From: Podaxis mareebaensis
Taxonomy: Eukaryota > Basidiomycota > Agaricomycetes > Agaricales > Agaricaceae
Assembly: GCA_018524725.1 (NCBI GenBank)
Contig: JAEUWP010000581.1
Location: 52,657 to 116,656, forward strand
Direction of reading: 5' to 3'
Length of the DNA stretch: 64,000 bases
This document shows, in pieces, positions 1-13,042 of this stretch. The stretch's first letter is position 1; every line of letters begins with the position of its first letter. Under the pieces are notes generated by a model. That model ran no database searches, was not told the DNA's origin, and saw only the letters and a program-made list of their open reading frames with translations. Position numbers and translations under genes: made by a program.

Positions 1-2418
1 AACCACTTGTTCCCCTCGACGAGCTCGATCGGCAGCAGGAACAGCGGGAACAAGATCAGGAAATAGCTTTAGCCGAAGAAGCTGCTCGATGGAGACAGCA
101 CCGTGAAGAGATCCAGAGACGGGACGATGAACTTCGGGCTCAGCGACAGCCCACCCGCCATCACTCATACCAATCCCAGCATCATGCACCCCTCGATCGA
201 CGGAAGGAAGATGCCATCAGTGCGGCGAGGCAAGCTGCCGGTGCGCCGGTATACAATCCCCCTGCCCCAGACTACTCGTTCTCCCGCCCTCCAAATCCGG
301 TACACGCACACGGATCGCGGAGCACGATAGTGGTGATGCCTGGTTCCACTGATGCAGGAGCGGACTCATTAACAAGAAAACGCGAAAAGGAGGAGAAAAG
401 ACGGATGGAGCAGGAAGGCATCGCTAGGAGACTACAGGAGGCAGACGCAGAAGCTCGCCAGATCCGCCAAGCCATCGCAGTAAACAATTCCCTTCCTCAT
501 GGTCCGCAGGCCCAAGGACAATCCCTCTCAACACACTCCTCCGCAAGTTCCGTTGCCACAAACGGATCATCACCTATGTTCCCACACACCCAAACATCGT
601 CAGCTGCGACTACGCCAGCTTCCTCATTCTACCATTCGCAGCAGCCACCGCCGCCTCCTCCGCCCATGTCAATGCCACCACCGCCTGTGACGCATCCCCC
701 TCCTGCCGCAGCCGCAGCTACAGATGTACCGCCACCACCAGTCACGCCTGTCCGTGCACCCCCACCAAGTCATTCGCAATCAACAGTTAACCAAAACCCC
801 GGAAATGAACCATCGCCGACTGGGCTTTTATTCCCTGGCTCTAATCCTGCCGATTTGCATCGAACGCCTACAAGGGCGACACTGCGTGGGTACGTACAAC
901 TTGCCTCGTTTTCTTGTTTATATTGGTCAGACTTATAATTAACGTGATCTGCTCCTTTGTCTCTTTAATTTCCGTCTTCGTCCCTTCTTCCCTCCTATCC
1001 ACCTATTCCGTGACTCTCTTTCCGCTCCGGCTCTGGATTCCGATCTCCCTCCTCGATCTCCGATGGCTATATCATACACGCGTCCAGATACGCACCAGTC
1101 ACTACGACTTCTCCACCACCTCAAGACGCGCGTCTGCTTTTCCCCTCTCTCATGTCACCACACCAACAACGGCAAGGATACTACCCCTCGCATAATTCCA
1201 TGTTTATGGCTATGGACCGAATGACTCTCAGCGATACCACCAACACGCCCTCCTTCAACAATATGTATAACCCGCATGCCGCGAATGTCGGATGGGCGTT
1301 TGGCGGGCAGGAATCGGCGAAATCGGCTGCTGCGGCTGCGGCAGCGCAGGTCGGCCAACGGATAATGGATGGTGTGGGGAAGTTGAAAAAATCAAAGTAT
1401 AATTCGCCTGCACCACCACCACCTACTGCACCTGGGCGACACTCGCCACCAAAGGATGCATCCGGAAAGGCACTGCCGTATATACCTATGCCGCCACCGC
1501 CACTCTCTGCACTTGCCGCTGGAGGCAAGATTCCTATATCGTCTGGTCCGCATCCTTCTCATTCGTGTCAGAGTGGGACTACCCACTCACGAACATCCCC
1601 GAAAGAAAGAAGACTCAAAACTGTGGTTTTGCCACGCGAGACGCTTCCACGGTTCCTAGCAATCGCAAAACTTAACACGTCGATGAATAGAGAGACGTGT
1701 GGGTTGTTGCTTGGGAGGGAAATATGGCCTGGTGAGGAGAGTCCGCCTTCGTATGCGCATAATACGACAAAGGGGCGTAGTTCTGGGAAGAAGATGGTGA
1801 ATGGGAATGGGGAGATGAGGAGTGAGTATGTGGTTACGACGTTGTTGATTCCGAAGCAGCATGGGTCGAGTGATATGTGTACTATGGATGGGGAAGAGCT
1901 GGTATTGAGTTTTACGGAGGAGAGGAGTTTGATTACGTTGGGATGGGTGAGTATCCGTTTTGTTCTTCCTTTATCGGGTCGTTGACGTTGGTGCTTCCCT
2001 GTAGATTCATACACATCCTTCGCAGTCGTGTTTTATGTCTTCTGTGGACCTTCATACACATTCTGGGTTCCAGAGAATGTTACCAGAGTCGATTGCGGTT
2101 GTGTGCGCTCCCAAGTCAAGTCCCAAGTGTGTTATCTCCCTTTCGTTGTCTCTTCCGGAATTTTGTTGACACGTTTGTGACAGCTTTGGCATATTCAGAC
2201 TTACAGATCCACCCGGTCTTCAAACCATCCTCGATTGTAGTGAAAAAGAGGCGTTCCACCCCCATCCGGATTTACCTATCTATACCGTATGTCTTGTTTC
2301 TTTACTCATTGAGATAGATTTGGTTTCTTATGGAGACCTCATTGGATAGGATGCCGACAAGGGACATGTGCAGATGAGGGACTCGCCGCTCGAGATCATC
2401 GATTTGCGAGACGTGTGA
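1..2418 (+). CDS. AMSH/STAMBP-type JAMM deubiquitinase, 5' end outside window
   Basis: Zinc metalloprotease of the AMSH (STAM-binding protein, yeast-type sst2) family, which trims K63-linked ubiquitin on endosomal cargo at the ESCRT machinery. Exons read as <3-889, 1088-1946, 2005-2126, 2184-2286 and 2350-2418; all four junctions keep frame. The visible N-terminal part is a charged coiled-coil rich in Glu, Arg and Gln, then long Pro/Ser/Ala-rich low-complexity linkers. The C-terminal MPN+ domain has an upstream Glu ([10 protein letters not shown]) and, across the 1947-2004 intron, the JAMM zinc motif [18 protein letters not shown]. It then has the AMSH-typical [12 protein letters not shown] stretch and a final segment ending in IIDLRDV. 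The MIT-like N-terminus is not in the window. The family call is firm from the motif order; the endosomal role is family knowledge. Confidence 0.93.
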
Positions 2419-3381
2419 TTCGGAGGTTCAAAACTCTAACCATTTTTTTTTTACTTGTTGCTACTTCTCTCTCGAAATGAGCGTTCCGCGCTCTGTGGTT
2501 CCGTACAAGGTTGTATCATACTTCTTCTCACTCCTACATTCCTCTTTCTTTTTGTCCTTACAATTCCCCGCGTAATTCTTTCTCCCCTTTTCTTCAATCT
2601 TGTAATAAAAGTCATGCACCCAATCTTTCTTTGTATCCATTACATCACTTTGGTGGTTTTGGTTTTCGACTGATCTTTTTTTACCCGCGGACTTTATTTG
2701 GTTGTTTCTGGAATGTTGCTGTACATATGCAAAGTCTTTTTGTACGATACTTGGCTCCTCCACCTTGTGATTCATGGTCATTGTTATATCCGGATTCGCG
2801 TCTTCCAGCTTCGATGATCACCTGGCGTTCCGGCCGCTTGAAAGAAGTGGAGCTGCCTTACCCTGTATCCAGGGACTAGGTCTGAACAGTCACAAATCGA
2901 GCGGCTACTGCCACTCTGACGTGAACCTCGATTAATGCAGGCGAGTATAAATACGGGAGAATATATATCTGTAATTGTCTATACTGTAATGTTATTATGT
3001 ATTCAACAGCGCGATGCGATGAGCAACAGCCCCAGACAACCAAAGAGAGCAAGAAAGAAAAGACTCCATATCAAGAGAGGAAAATGAGAGTGGGAAGGGA
3101 TTGTATATGCGAGTAAAGGGGAGTTACTACTAGTAATGACCGATCCAAGTCCATATTGTATGGTGGGCGACCTACGACAAACAAAAAGCATATGACAAAA
3201 TTTGAATAATGTTCGTACTGAATAGATCTCCAAAATAAAGGAAACGAGAGGTTATTAGGGGAAAAGGGAGGGTCAAGGCGTAAAGAGAGTTTGTAAAATT
3301 GGTCTTGATGGTCCCAAATGAGAGTTCGTACACAAGCTTTAATAAGTGAGCCCACGCCAGCGATCAAGCCAGCTATCAAAT
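2419..3381. other. Convergent 3' intergenic region
   Basis: This stretch lies between the stop of the JAMM protease (+) and the stop of the chitin synthase (-). It is T-rich just after the protease (a T9 run near 2445) and holds only short frames without family resemblance. It probably contains both 3' UTRs. No RNA gene or repeat was seen. Confidence 0.6.
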
Positions 3382-6300
3382 CTATGCCTGGCTCAAAAGA
3401 ATCCTATCAATCGCAGCATTAATCGTAGCCTTGCGTGAAGTCAAGTCCATGCCAAATCTCTCCTCCAGCTGTCGTCTAATCTCCCTCTTTGTTACCGTGT
3501 TAAGATCTGCGATACGGAGTACGTCCTGCACAGCGCGCTCGATCTCGGCATCTGACGGCGACCCGCTAGAACCACTGCCAACGTCAAACCCTTCATGGCT
3601 TCCTGTTAGGGGTATCGGCATGTCGAGGTAATTGGTGACTGGGCGGGAGGGCACGGGCTGATGCAGTAGATTGGCTTCGCTCATTGGGCGGAAGGGAGAT
3701 TGAGGGGTGTTGCGACCAGAGTTGTAACCCGGAGGAGGGTACATGGCGAATTGCGAAGGGGCAGGTGATTGGGCGCGAGGCTCATAGTATGTCTCGCGGC
3801 CGTAAAGAGAAGCAGTACGTGATTCAGCATATTCCATCTTGCCCTTGGTCGGTGGTACCCAAGAGCCGATGCTGTGATTCGACTCCTTGTCCCAAAGCTC
3901 GTTTTCCTAAAAATAAGTTAGCTATCAGAACGGGAACCAAGAGCATGGTACACACATAATCACTCCATGACTTGAGGGGAATTGACCGAGGATCAAACTT
4001 GCCTTCATCCTAAACAATCTCATCAGCACCAACTCGAACACGGAAATCAACAACAGTACTCACATGAACGACGACCTTCTTTCCGGACTCTCCCAAGACA
4101 ATACGAGTCTGACCCCAGGAGAAGTCATCCATACGCCAGAAGGAGTAGAGCGGGAGGAAGAACGAGAATGCAGGAATAGCAATGATATAGAAGATCATCC
4201 AGCCGATCATATCCCACTTCCTTCTCAACACGAATACCAGCGCTTGAACACCATAAATGGCGGCGATCATGATGAGTGAGACCGTAGGAATTGACTTTCC
4301 GGCTCCAGCGACAAGATATATCAGGTATACGATCTGCGGCCATCATCAATCCAACGCAAACACTATCAAAGGGCATTGGAATACTCACGTAGGCGACAGT
4401 GATCGGCTGTGTGATTGTTGACAAGAGATCAATCATAACTACAAACCTCATCGAGAAACAGCAGAATCCACAAAGTTGGTCCAAGAAAATAAGTTCTCCA
4501 AGGTTATGCACAGTGGAGTTGATCCAACGCCGACGTTGAGAGAGCAACACCTTCCAATCATCAGGAGCCACGGTATACGCATGTGCATCTCGGATGAACT
4601 GTGTCTTGAACGTCGGGAAGTGCTTGAGGAGTAGCGTTGTCAGGTATCGATCTTCACCAAGGTGCAAGAGGTTCTTCATGTGTAGGGTATCAACACGGTT
4701 CTCCGAGTAGTCTTGGATCATCTGGTTGGAGATGAGCAGCGGCTTGTGGGTATCCGGAGTGCGTAGACGGTATAAAGTGAAACAACCGGGTAAACAAGTG
4801 ACGGAACCAAAGAGAGATTCGAAAGCCTTGGCCATGTGGTGTGAAATGAAGTATTCGTAGACCTGTAGTATATGAGCACCGATATCGTATACCCGTTACT
4901 TTGTACACACCTGCATCATGGTGATCAAAGACTGCTTTGCGTTGGCAAGCTCCGTCTCGCCACAAACACCAAGCAATTTCTTATCGTGAATCATTCTAAG
5001 CGACGATCCATCAGTCATACAAAGCAGAACCAGAAGACGTGAAGACATACGCAGAGATCAACCGGTTGACAGACATGGGATCGACAGTCGTATCAGCATC
5101 AACCATGAACAAGTACTCATAGAACGTCGGATTGACGCCAATAACATTCTTGATCTGGTGATACATCTCCAACTCGAGCGGGTTCATCGGCGCATTGAAG
5201 TGGACCTGCACGAACAAACCCTATCAGCCACAAAACTCCTTAAAAACCGACAAACCACAGCATGACCCACCTTGTTCAAGAAATGCATCAACAACATCTG
5301 CGAATCACGCTTTCCACGGTTACCAGGCCTACTCCTCTCCGTCGGCTTGCCAACCTTCACAATGACCAAATACGGTACGACATGCCCAGCGCATTCATAC
5401 AACCCCGAATACACCTTGCCCATATTGTGCTGTTTCGCTCCCTCACCCAACGACTGGAAGCTCAACGGCTCAGGGTCTAAATTTGGATCCGCACCAAGAA
5501 TATCCAACACGATCCTCGGCGTAGGACGGTCATTGCCTGAACCGACAATCATACCATCACAAATAACGACAAGCAACTTCCGCTTATCATCATACTTGAG
5601 TTGCGCAAGGGAATCGATGGTACGACGAAGCGAGGTGTCACCTTCAGTATAACAAGGCACTTGGCAAATGACAAATTTATCGTGATCCTCTGGAGCCCTC
5701 TCTGCGCCAAAGTTGATCGAGGCGATAAACTTGAACCCGATGATAGACACCATCATAATCGACAAAGCGAGCAGGATATATGTCGAGAATAGACACTGTG
5801 GTGACTGCCGATTGTCGACTTTGCCGATCAAGAACAAGTTCCGGAGGCAGACTTTCTGGCGGTCGAGGGTAGCACGGTCAACGCTGAGTTGGTCGAGTCT
5901 CTTCGTGATATCCCGTCCTGCATAAAGCTTGAACAGGTCCAAAACGGCGCCATGCATAAAGTTGGTATCCGTGGGCGGAGCTTGCATGCCTTCGGGAGCA
6001 CGAACAGCGGGAGGACTGCGGAGGTACGTCGTGACGTCGTAAACAAGTCCATTATAGACCGCGACAGAGCTACCCGAGTTGGCCATGTTCTTGATCTCCT
6101 TTGGCGTGTACCCAACAAACCCAACACGAGCAGTATACCGCATCCTAACCATATTCTGGAAATACCAATCGGGCCTCGAGTCATTTGTGAACACGCGGAA
6201 GTCGTGGTACTGAGCATTCGGGTCGGTGTTGTTCGCAGAGTTGAGGACAACATAAGGCGAAACATTGCCATCGATGCCATTGCACAAAGCGGAGACCTAT

Positions 6301-9300
6301 ACACACGACCCAAGTCAGTCTCCAACCCACCCAGAAAACAAAAAAGGCAGCTCACCTGAACCGGGAACAAATTATCCGCAATCACACCTCCATATTTCAA
6401 AATACTCTTCGTCGGCACAACGGGCACAATCCTCTGGTGCGTCGCTGCAACCTGCGTCAAATCAAACACCTCGCCACGAATCGCCGTATACACATTGTTC
6501 GGGTTATTCTGGAAATCATGGCTCTGCAGTTCGCTCCGGTTGAACACATGCTCCGTCGGACAAATAAGGTTTCCCAACACCGCAATCACGAACACCGCAC
6601 ACCCACACACGAACCAGATCAACAGATTCAGCGCAAGTTTCTCTCGCCATGCCTGGCGCACGTCCATACGTTTCATGCGACCGATGTAGGTGAGCAACGG
6701 CGTAGGGATCCACCACGTCAGCAACCAACAAAGCGCAACCCATCGTCTACGCGCAGCACTCTCCTTAAGCACCTCCGTCGTCTCATTCTCCTGAATCTCA
6801 CCCGCCAAAGCCTCCTTATCTGCCAACCCGCGCTTATCCGTGTTTTGGAACATATTCCTCGAGGGCGCGTACGACTCTGACCCAAAGTTGGACACAGAGT
6901 CGTCGCGGTTGGATGTGAACCTGGAACGACCGTCGTAGTCATCACTGCGCAACGACTTGTTCTCGTCGTAGTCGTCATCGTACATTTCGGCACGCTGGAA
7001 AGGTGAGGCGTTAGCCACGAGGGGGAGAGCTTGACTCGACCCATTCACATCGTTGTATCCTCCCCAGCCTGGTTCTAGTTCTTCACCAGGGCTGCGATAT
7101 GGCGCGTAAGGATCACCGATGCCCCTCGGGTCGAGACCAGCTTCAGCCTCCGCATCGCGAATCCGGTTCCTCTTCTGCTCCTCCACATCACGCGATCGCA
7201 ACTGATCCTCAAAGAGGTGGAATGCCTTCTGCGACAAGAACACCTACAGACAAGAAAAGAAACCGTCAGAAAAATTGCAACAAACGATAAACAAGATCTA
7301 AAAATAGCGCAACGAACCTTATGCTGTCCAAGCACCAAATCCCTCTCACCAAGCCCAAACGCAGTCCTAGCCTGCGCAGCCCTCTCCCGTCCATCCCCCT
7401 CCATGACTCCAGCCGCATCTAACCCCTCCCTATACCTCTCACAAAACTCCTCCGGCGTCATCCCAACCTCAAACACCGTCCCACACCTTCTCGCAATCTC
7501 ACTCAACCCAATACTCCTCACCTGCCCCTTCACACTCCGCCCCTCCAACTGATTCGGCAATTGCGAATCATTCGGGTTGATACAAAACACATACCACGTC
7601 TGTGTCTCCTCCAGCGTCTCAAACAACGTATCCAAAGCAGCTCGGAACTCGCCCGCGACGCATGGAGAAGTCGAATTGGAACCAGACTGGTTGTGGGTGA
7701 GTGTGACATTTCCACCACCACCAAGTATATCATCATCGTCATTCTCCTCAATATCCGGGAACCCACTCTCTTTCGCAGCAGGCGTCCTCTTGATCGTATT
7801 CTTCCTCCTCGTCGATGGCATCCTCATCGGCTTCACAGCCTGTTGCGCCGCCACAATCGTATCCTCATTCCTAGGATGAGCCTGCGTCGCAATCGCCTTG
7901 TTCGAGAACAACCCTTTGACAAACGGATTAATCGACCCCATGCCAGTACCATCCGCACCATCACCAGCCCCGCGTAACAGGGACACGAAATCAGGATTGA
8001 TGGCATCGAGATTGCGCTCGAGGAAGTGTTCCGACGAGTACGTGACAGCACCATTGAAATGGTTGATCGTGAATGAAGGGAATCCCGACCGGTCGATAGC
8101 GCCGGCTTTGAACGACGAGTGGTTCCCCCACCTCTTTTGGAACGCCTCCACCATAGTCTGATCAGTCTTCTTCGGCACGCGACGGGCTTGATCGTCCATA
8201 ATGTGGATAAGACCACCAGGCTGATTCTGCAAGAGTCGGATGCACTCGGCATTATCAAAGTAAGAGACTTGTGGGACAAGATGGGAGATGCCCTCGATGT
8301 TGTACTCGTTGACATGGCTCTCGAACAGCTTCCTCTGCATAAAATGCTGCAGACGCTCGTTGGCAAAGTTGACACAGAATTGGTCTAGCGAGTTCGGTCG
8401 GCTAGTCATGTTCTGCGGGCCCGGAAGATCAAAAAGGCCGATGAAGGTGCTGAAATCGTCCTTGCAGAAACGTTGATTGATATGTTCGTTGAGCCAAGCA
8501 AACAAAAGTGAATAGAGCGTCTTAGCGAGATCATCTCGGTTGTCGGACGCGCCATCAGGATCAAGGAAGACCGTGCACAACTCCTTCTTGACTAACTTTG
8601 TCTTGTACGACAATACAGCCTCAAGAGCCGAAGCAGGCACACCCAAAAAGTCGGAGACAACCTCCAACACATCCGTATTGCGGACGACTGCAGCGTCCTC
8701 GTTGCGGTGTCGGTCAATGATGAACTCGAGGTTCCCGAGGTGAAGAATGGCGGCGATGAGTTGACATGTCTGTGCAACGTGTCGTTTAGACATGCCAATA
8801 GTCTTGAGAGCAACTTTGAGTTGATCGAAGCGAAGGGCGTCGTCATCGCGACCAGCTAGTAAACGTGCTGCAGCGGGTCCACGTTGACCGAGGTACCGAT
8901 ATGTAGTCTTATCGAGTAGATGGAGGTGTTGACGCTCCTCGGGACTAGCCCCAGCAACGAGGTAATAGAAAATATGGAAATTCCGCTCGCCGGAGGGTAC
9001 GGCGGCAACACGGTTACGTTCCAGATAATAGTCGAGTGTCTTGATACCGCAGAGGCGTCCACGCTCGGTGAACTGCAGCTCTGTGTATTTTCCGAAACGA
9101 GAGGCGTTGGGGTTGAACAGCGTGCGTGCATTACCAAAGGTCTCGATGACGAATTCGGCCGCGGGAACCTGAGATGCTAGCTTGGAACCCTTTTTGCCAG
9201 GGTTACTGACACTGAGTTCGAGGAGGGTCTTGATTGCGAGACGCCGGTTCTCGGATTTGCCGCTGCCCGACTCGCCGCTAGAAGATAAAAAAAGGGGTAG

Positions 9301-9715
9301 GGAGAAAAAAGACAAGGGGGCGTTAGGCCGAGGAACTGGCTGACAGAGACAAGGGCGAAACGAGGACACACCTGAAGAGAATCGTCTGGTCCTGGGTGGT
9401 CCTCCGCATGTGGTAGTAGGCATTGTTGGCGAGCTGGAAGATGTGTGGGGGGAGTCTGTCCTTGTGCTCAGAGGTGTCCCTATACTCTGCAGCATACTTG
9501 TAGAGGACGGAATCGGCGTTGGAGGAGACGTATTTGTGAGGGTTGAGGGCGACGAGACCGCATGAGCCGATGGATGTATATATGGTGTCGGACATGAAGC
9601 GTTCGCGGAGGCATGCGACGATGATGTCGTCAGAGACGTTGGTGAGCTGGGCAAGGTCAGTGGCAGCCTCTAGCCGCTGATGAGGGCTCATGTTGGCGGA
9701 GGAAAAGCGGTTCAT
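3382..9715 (-). CDS. Chitin synthase with N-terminal myosin motor (class V/VII type)
   Basis: Processive UDP-GlcNAc transferase making cell-wall chitin at the plasma membrane, about 1930 aa in about ten exons. Exon 1 is 9715-9372, exon 2 9277-7318, exon 3 7243-6356, exon 4 6296-5271 and exon 5 starts at 5205. Smaller exons follow, to the TAG at 3382. Order: myosin-like head (about residues 1-770) with an intact P-loop GESGSGKSE split by the first intron; two membrane segments; a cytochrome b5-like segment; a second b5-like segment; further membrane segment; GT2 chitin synthase domain with [14 protein letters not shown] and QRRRW; more membrane segments; C-terminal DEK-C domain. Such fusions are fungal, and the head links the synthase to actin-based delivery. 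ATG 9715 is preferred because a TATA-like run lies at 9882-9889, too close for the in-frame ATG at 9847. Confidence 0.95.
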
Positions 9716-9866
9716 GGCGACCGCTGGCTGCGGGTACGCTGCTGGGGACGGTGACCAGGAGGTCTTTTTGTGAAGGAGAGAATGTGCAGTAGCAGTAGCA
9801 CTGGTGTGTGCGGTCTGAGAGTTGTCAAAGCAGCCTGATCCCAGCACCGTGGGACAGAAAAACAGT

Positions 9867-9889
9867 CACGTGTATCACTGCTATATATA
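9867..9889 (-). promoter_or_regulatory. TATA-like run and CACGTG box upstream of chitin synthase
   Basis: TATATATA occurs at 9882-9889 and a palindromic CACGTG E-box at 9867-9872. This is within the 197 bp that separate the chitin synthase start from the stop of the upstream F-box gene. The placement suits a core promoter about 170 bp before ATG 9715. The function is inferred from position only. Confidence 0.4.
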
Positions 9890-9912
9890 TCCACAACAGC
9901 AACCACACTATG

Positions 9913-11662
9913 CTACAACGGAAAATTGCTCAGAGTGGGGAGAACAATGTCTATAGAGCTCTGTCGGTAGATTTCCATCGCCTCGCGTCGCACAGACTGG
10001 TACATCTTCACCATCTGGTCCACCTGCTGCCACCGGCCTTCCTCCGTCTCTCGATCCTCAGAATGTGCCCGAACTTTTGTTAAAAATGGAAACAGGCGAT
10101 CAATAACCCGTGCAAGCGGCATCACAAGCCGAAGCTCCCAGGGCACGTCTGGACTCGCCACCGTGAGTACCTGCAGCTTGTGCAGCGAGACCCTGGTGTC
10201 TAGCAACCTTGTGAACGTGCTCGCGTCTAGCGGAATGGTGAGACACCTGAGCTCTGGACAACGTTTTGACAGTGTCTGAAGTGAAATTACGCTCGGCCGT
10301 GGGGTGCCGGTGAGCATGTAAGGCAGATGAAGGGTATGAATTCTCGGCCATGCGTTGGCCATCTCCTCGACGTTATGATCTCCGAGTTCTAGCGAGTAAC
10401 CATCCACCTCGAGATGTGTAAGCTGGGGTATCCTGAGCAACGGCGAGATGGTGTCCATTGTAATTGTCGGCGGCACAATGTCATCGTCCGAAGTGTCGTC
10501 TCGGTTGTGCACCATCCGGACATATGTCAGGGTATTCTTCCATCGCCGCACGATACACACCAACAAGTCCTTCCGGTCTACCTCACCTTCAACCGAACTC
10601 TCGAAATTAATACGCTGTAATTGCGTCGTCCCAATCCGCATCACGAAAGTCTTGATAAATGATAACGGTGCAATAAACCCGAGCGATGTCAGCTCGCGAT
10701 ATCCAAACTCTGCTTCTCCACTCCGCCACGTACCACTCGGAGACAACGAGCTGGCAACCACATCCGACTCTGTCACGCTCAACAACCCACTCTCCTCCAA
10801 ATCCAACTCGAGCTCTTCCAGCCCTGGAATCCTCCCTAAACTCCTCACAATCTCCAAATCAATGAACCTCCCCATCCCACTCAGAACCAAAATCTTCAAA
10901 TTCATACACCTCCCCAGGTAGCCCAAAGTATCCTTCGTCAGCCCCTCGCCCACAAGCACAATCTTCTCAATCCTCGCACCCTCACACAACAAAGTGTGCA
11001 AGAACGTTCCGATAAGTTTATCCTCCACACCGGTAATCTTCTCAAAATCCAGCACCTTGAGTGACGGGGTAAGAAACAGACAGATGGACGATATAAGAAA
11101 GTCGTCCTGGCATATATGTGGGCACTTGAGGTGACGAAGCGAGGGCAAGAGGGGCTGTCTCCGGAGCTGCGCAATGCGAAAATACACATGCATCGCGATA
11201 TCCAACGAGTCCGGGTCGCGCGTATAACAAAACGACTTGACTCTCCTCGCATACCAATTGAACCTCTCCCAATCCGCCTCGCTCACATGACCCCTCAAAA
11301 CCTAACAACACAAGATCAATCCAAACCGCAACATGAAAATAAACCTAACGGACACTCACAAAAGTCGAATCACTACGATAAAATGCAGGCAACAGCTTGA
11401 ACAACGGAAACAGCTTATCCAGACTCCTCCATAGCCTATCCAGGGCAGGTTCCATCCACGCACGACAAGTCAACGCAGCAGCAGCGAGTACTCGCCTCCG
11501 TATTACAACCTCGTCTGCCTGGTATTCCCAGACACGGTCCATGCATAGGTTCTCGAGTATCAGCTCCAGTATGTCCGGGTTTGTCAGAACCGCGGGAGCC
11601 GGGTTTTCTGCGTACACCATTGGAAGTGTCCCTAACGACAATGACAACGGCGACGGGTCCAT
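9913..11662 (-). CDS. F-box/LRR-like protein
   Basis: Predicted substrate adaptor of an SCF-type ubiquitin ligase, 563 aa. Two exons, 11662-11360 and 11301-9913, are joined across a 58-nt GT..AG intron that keeps frame. The N-terminus carries an F-box-like helix (NPDILELILENL) followed by the usual hydrophobic set ending in a CRAWMEPALDRLWRSL-type motif. The rest is irregular leucine-rich repeats (for example LKILVLSGMGRFIDLEIV). The intron precedes a SEADWERFNWYARRVKSF block, typical of agaricomycete F-box/LRR proteins. The gene is head-to-tail with the chitin synthase. It is only distantly related to the arrays at 22-30 kb and 45-52 kb. The substrate is unknown. Confidence 0.8.
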
Positions 11663-11954
11663 AATTACGATGTATGACTATGAAAAGGCGACAAAAAGTG
11701 GCGTGTTTGCGCTCAGCGAGTGGCGGCGATCCAGCGTTCTAGATCGCTTGTTAACCTACACAGGAGACCATTAGCGACGAATGGAAATGAAGCTCGCTGT
11801 ATACGTACCTTGCGTATGGATTAAAGAAAATTCCTACGCAGACAAAACCGGCGCGTCGAGACTCGGGCTCGTGAAGAAGGAACAAAGATCTGATCCTCAT
11901 GTCACCATGTCGGTGAATCGGGGTCATGCGACTTGTAGCGGTGTTCCTTTGTTG

Positions 11955-12736
11955 TAAGGTAGCATTCATGCGCACACGATGTGATCACGTGGTACAAGCG
12001 TGACAAAATCAGGTTGTACGAAAAAACGGAATCTACACTTTTTTGAGAGCATCTGGCGCAAAAAGCTGCCCGAGGGTTAATAGATACATCCAAAATGAGA
12101 AATCCCTCGGAGCTGTTTTTGCAAAAACTGCCCGCGTTATGGCAGAGATTGCAATTTAGTCATATTTTAGGCATCAAAACGCGTCGACGCGCTCATTAAG
12201 CATTCGACACAACCCCTTCAAGATGCCACAAAAGCCTCTTAGGCTTAGAAATCTCAAACAATTCAAAGATAATTCATTCAAGGCCTCGAACAAACGAGAA
12301 AAACGGAAACTGATGAATTGAGAGAAATGTCATCAGTGTCTAGGTAATATCCCTCTCGAGTCAATGAGAAGGTAAGTCTACGAAATCTAGCTGCGCACAG
12401 TTTCTGAGTCAAATTTACTCTAGGTTTGCAATCCGTGCCTTGTGATTTACAGATGTCTATTCAAAACAACTGAATGCTCACCAGGCAGCCTGGGCAGTAC
12501 GAAAATATAGGGGTCATCGGACTATTCCTGACTCTATCCTTCATGAAATGTCACCAGCTTTGTTACTGAAGTGATTCTATATAGTATTGTACTTATTTGT
12601 AGTCACTCGCATGCTTTATTCTCTCGCATGACGCGTCAATACGCCGATGTGAGATTACCAATTAGTGGTGTGCGCGTAAGGTCACGCTGGGTCACAGGTC
12701 AGGTGATAACCTGGTTTGCGCATGAATGCTACCTTA
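11955..12736. mobile_element. Candidate 782-bp DNA transposon relic with 20-nt inverted ends
   Basis: A perfect 20-nt inverted repeat bounds the segment: 11955-11974 (TAAGGTAGCATTCATGCGCA) and its reverse complement at 12717-12736. The outermost TA on each side could be a TA target duplication, as in Tc1/mariner-type elements. Just inside the ends, weaker similarity continues (TGATCAC / TTATCAC and GCGTGAC on both sides). The interior is A+T-rich compared with its neighbours and contains a decayed protein-coding relic at 12223-12574. It sits between the 5' ends of the F-box gene (-) and the HHE gene (+). The inverted repeat is seen directly; its transposon nature is inferred. Confidence 0.55.
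12223..12574 (+). pseudogene. Decayed ORF inside the inverted-repeat element
   Basis: Reading from ATG 12223 gives a basic peptide (LRNLKQFKDNSFKASNKREK...) that soon hits a stop. A second protein-like block starts near 12346 (GNIPLESMRR). It is interrupted by a well-formed intron, 12372-12423 (GTAAGT...CTCTAG), and continues in frame as FAIRAL, a TGA stop, then FTDVYSKQLNAHQAAWAVRK and YRGHRTIPDSILHEMSP, ending at the TGA 12572-12574. The spliced intron, one in-frame stop and regular codon structure look like a formerly coding gene. The helical, basic AAWAVRKYRGHR stretch resembles short ORFs I associate with multicopy elements in mushroom genomes, but this could not be checked. No DDE catalytic triad is visible. 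Confidence 0.5.
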
Positions 12737-13042
12737 GCCCATAGCCCCGGCCCGCCGAGTTCCGTTCCAAGAATCCATCAAACTTATACAATATTTATCA
12801 ATTTCATCTCCACCCCACATCGTGCTTGGTTCCGTTCAATTCCTTCACTTGACGTACAGAATGACAACCCACAACAGACACAACCTACCCGCGAACCTTT
12901 TTACATCTCCAAGAGCCCCATGGAGCCACAGACAATGACACAATTTCGTCTAAGACCTGTCTATATATCCACCCACCCATTCTCTCCTCACCTCCCACCT
13001 TCCACAAACCACCAACAACCCAATCCAACAGCACAGCACACA
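12737..13042. promoter_or_regulatory. 5' flank of the HHE-domain gene
   Basis: Between the right inverted repeat and ATG 13043. A TATATATC run near 12961-12968 lies about 80 bp before the ATG and suits a core promoter. The frame of the HHE protein stays open through this whole interval, back to an ATG at 12722 inside the transposon end. Confidence 0.4.
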
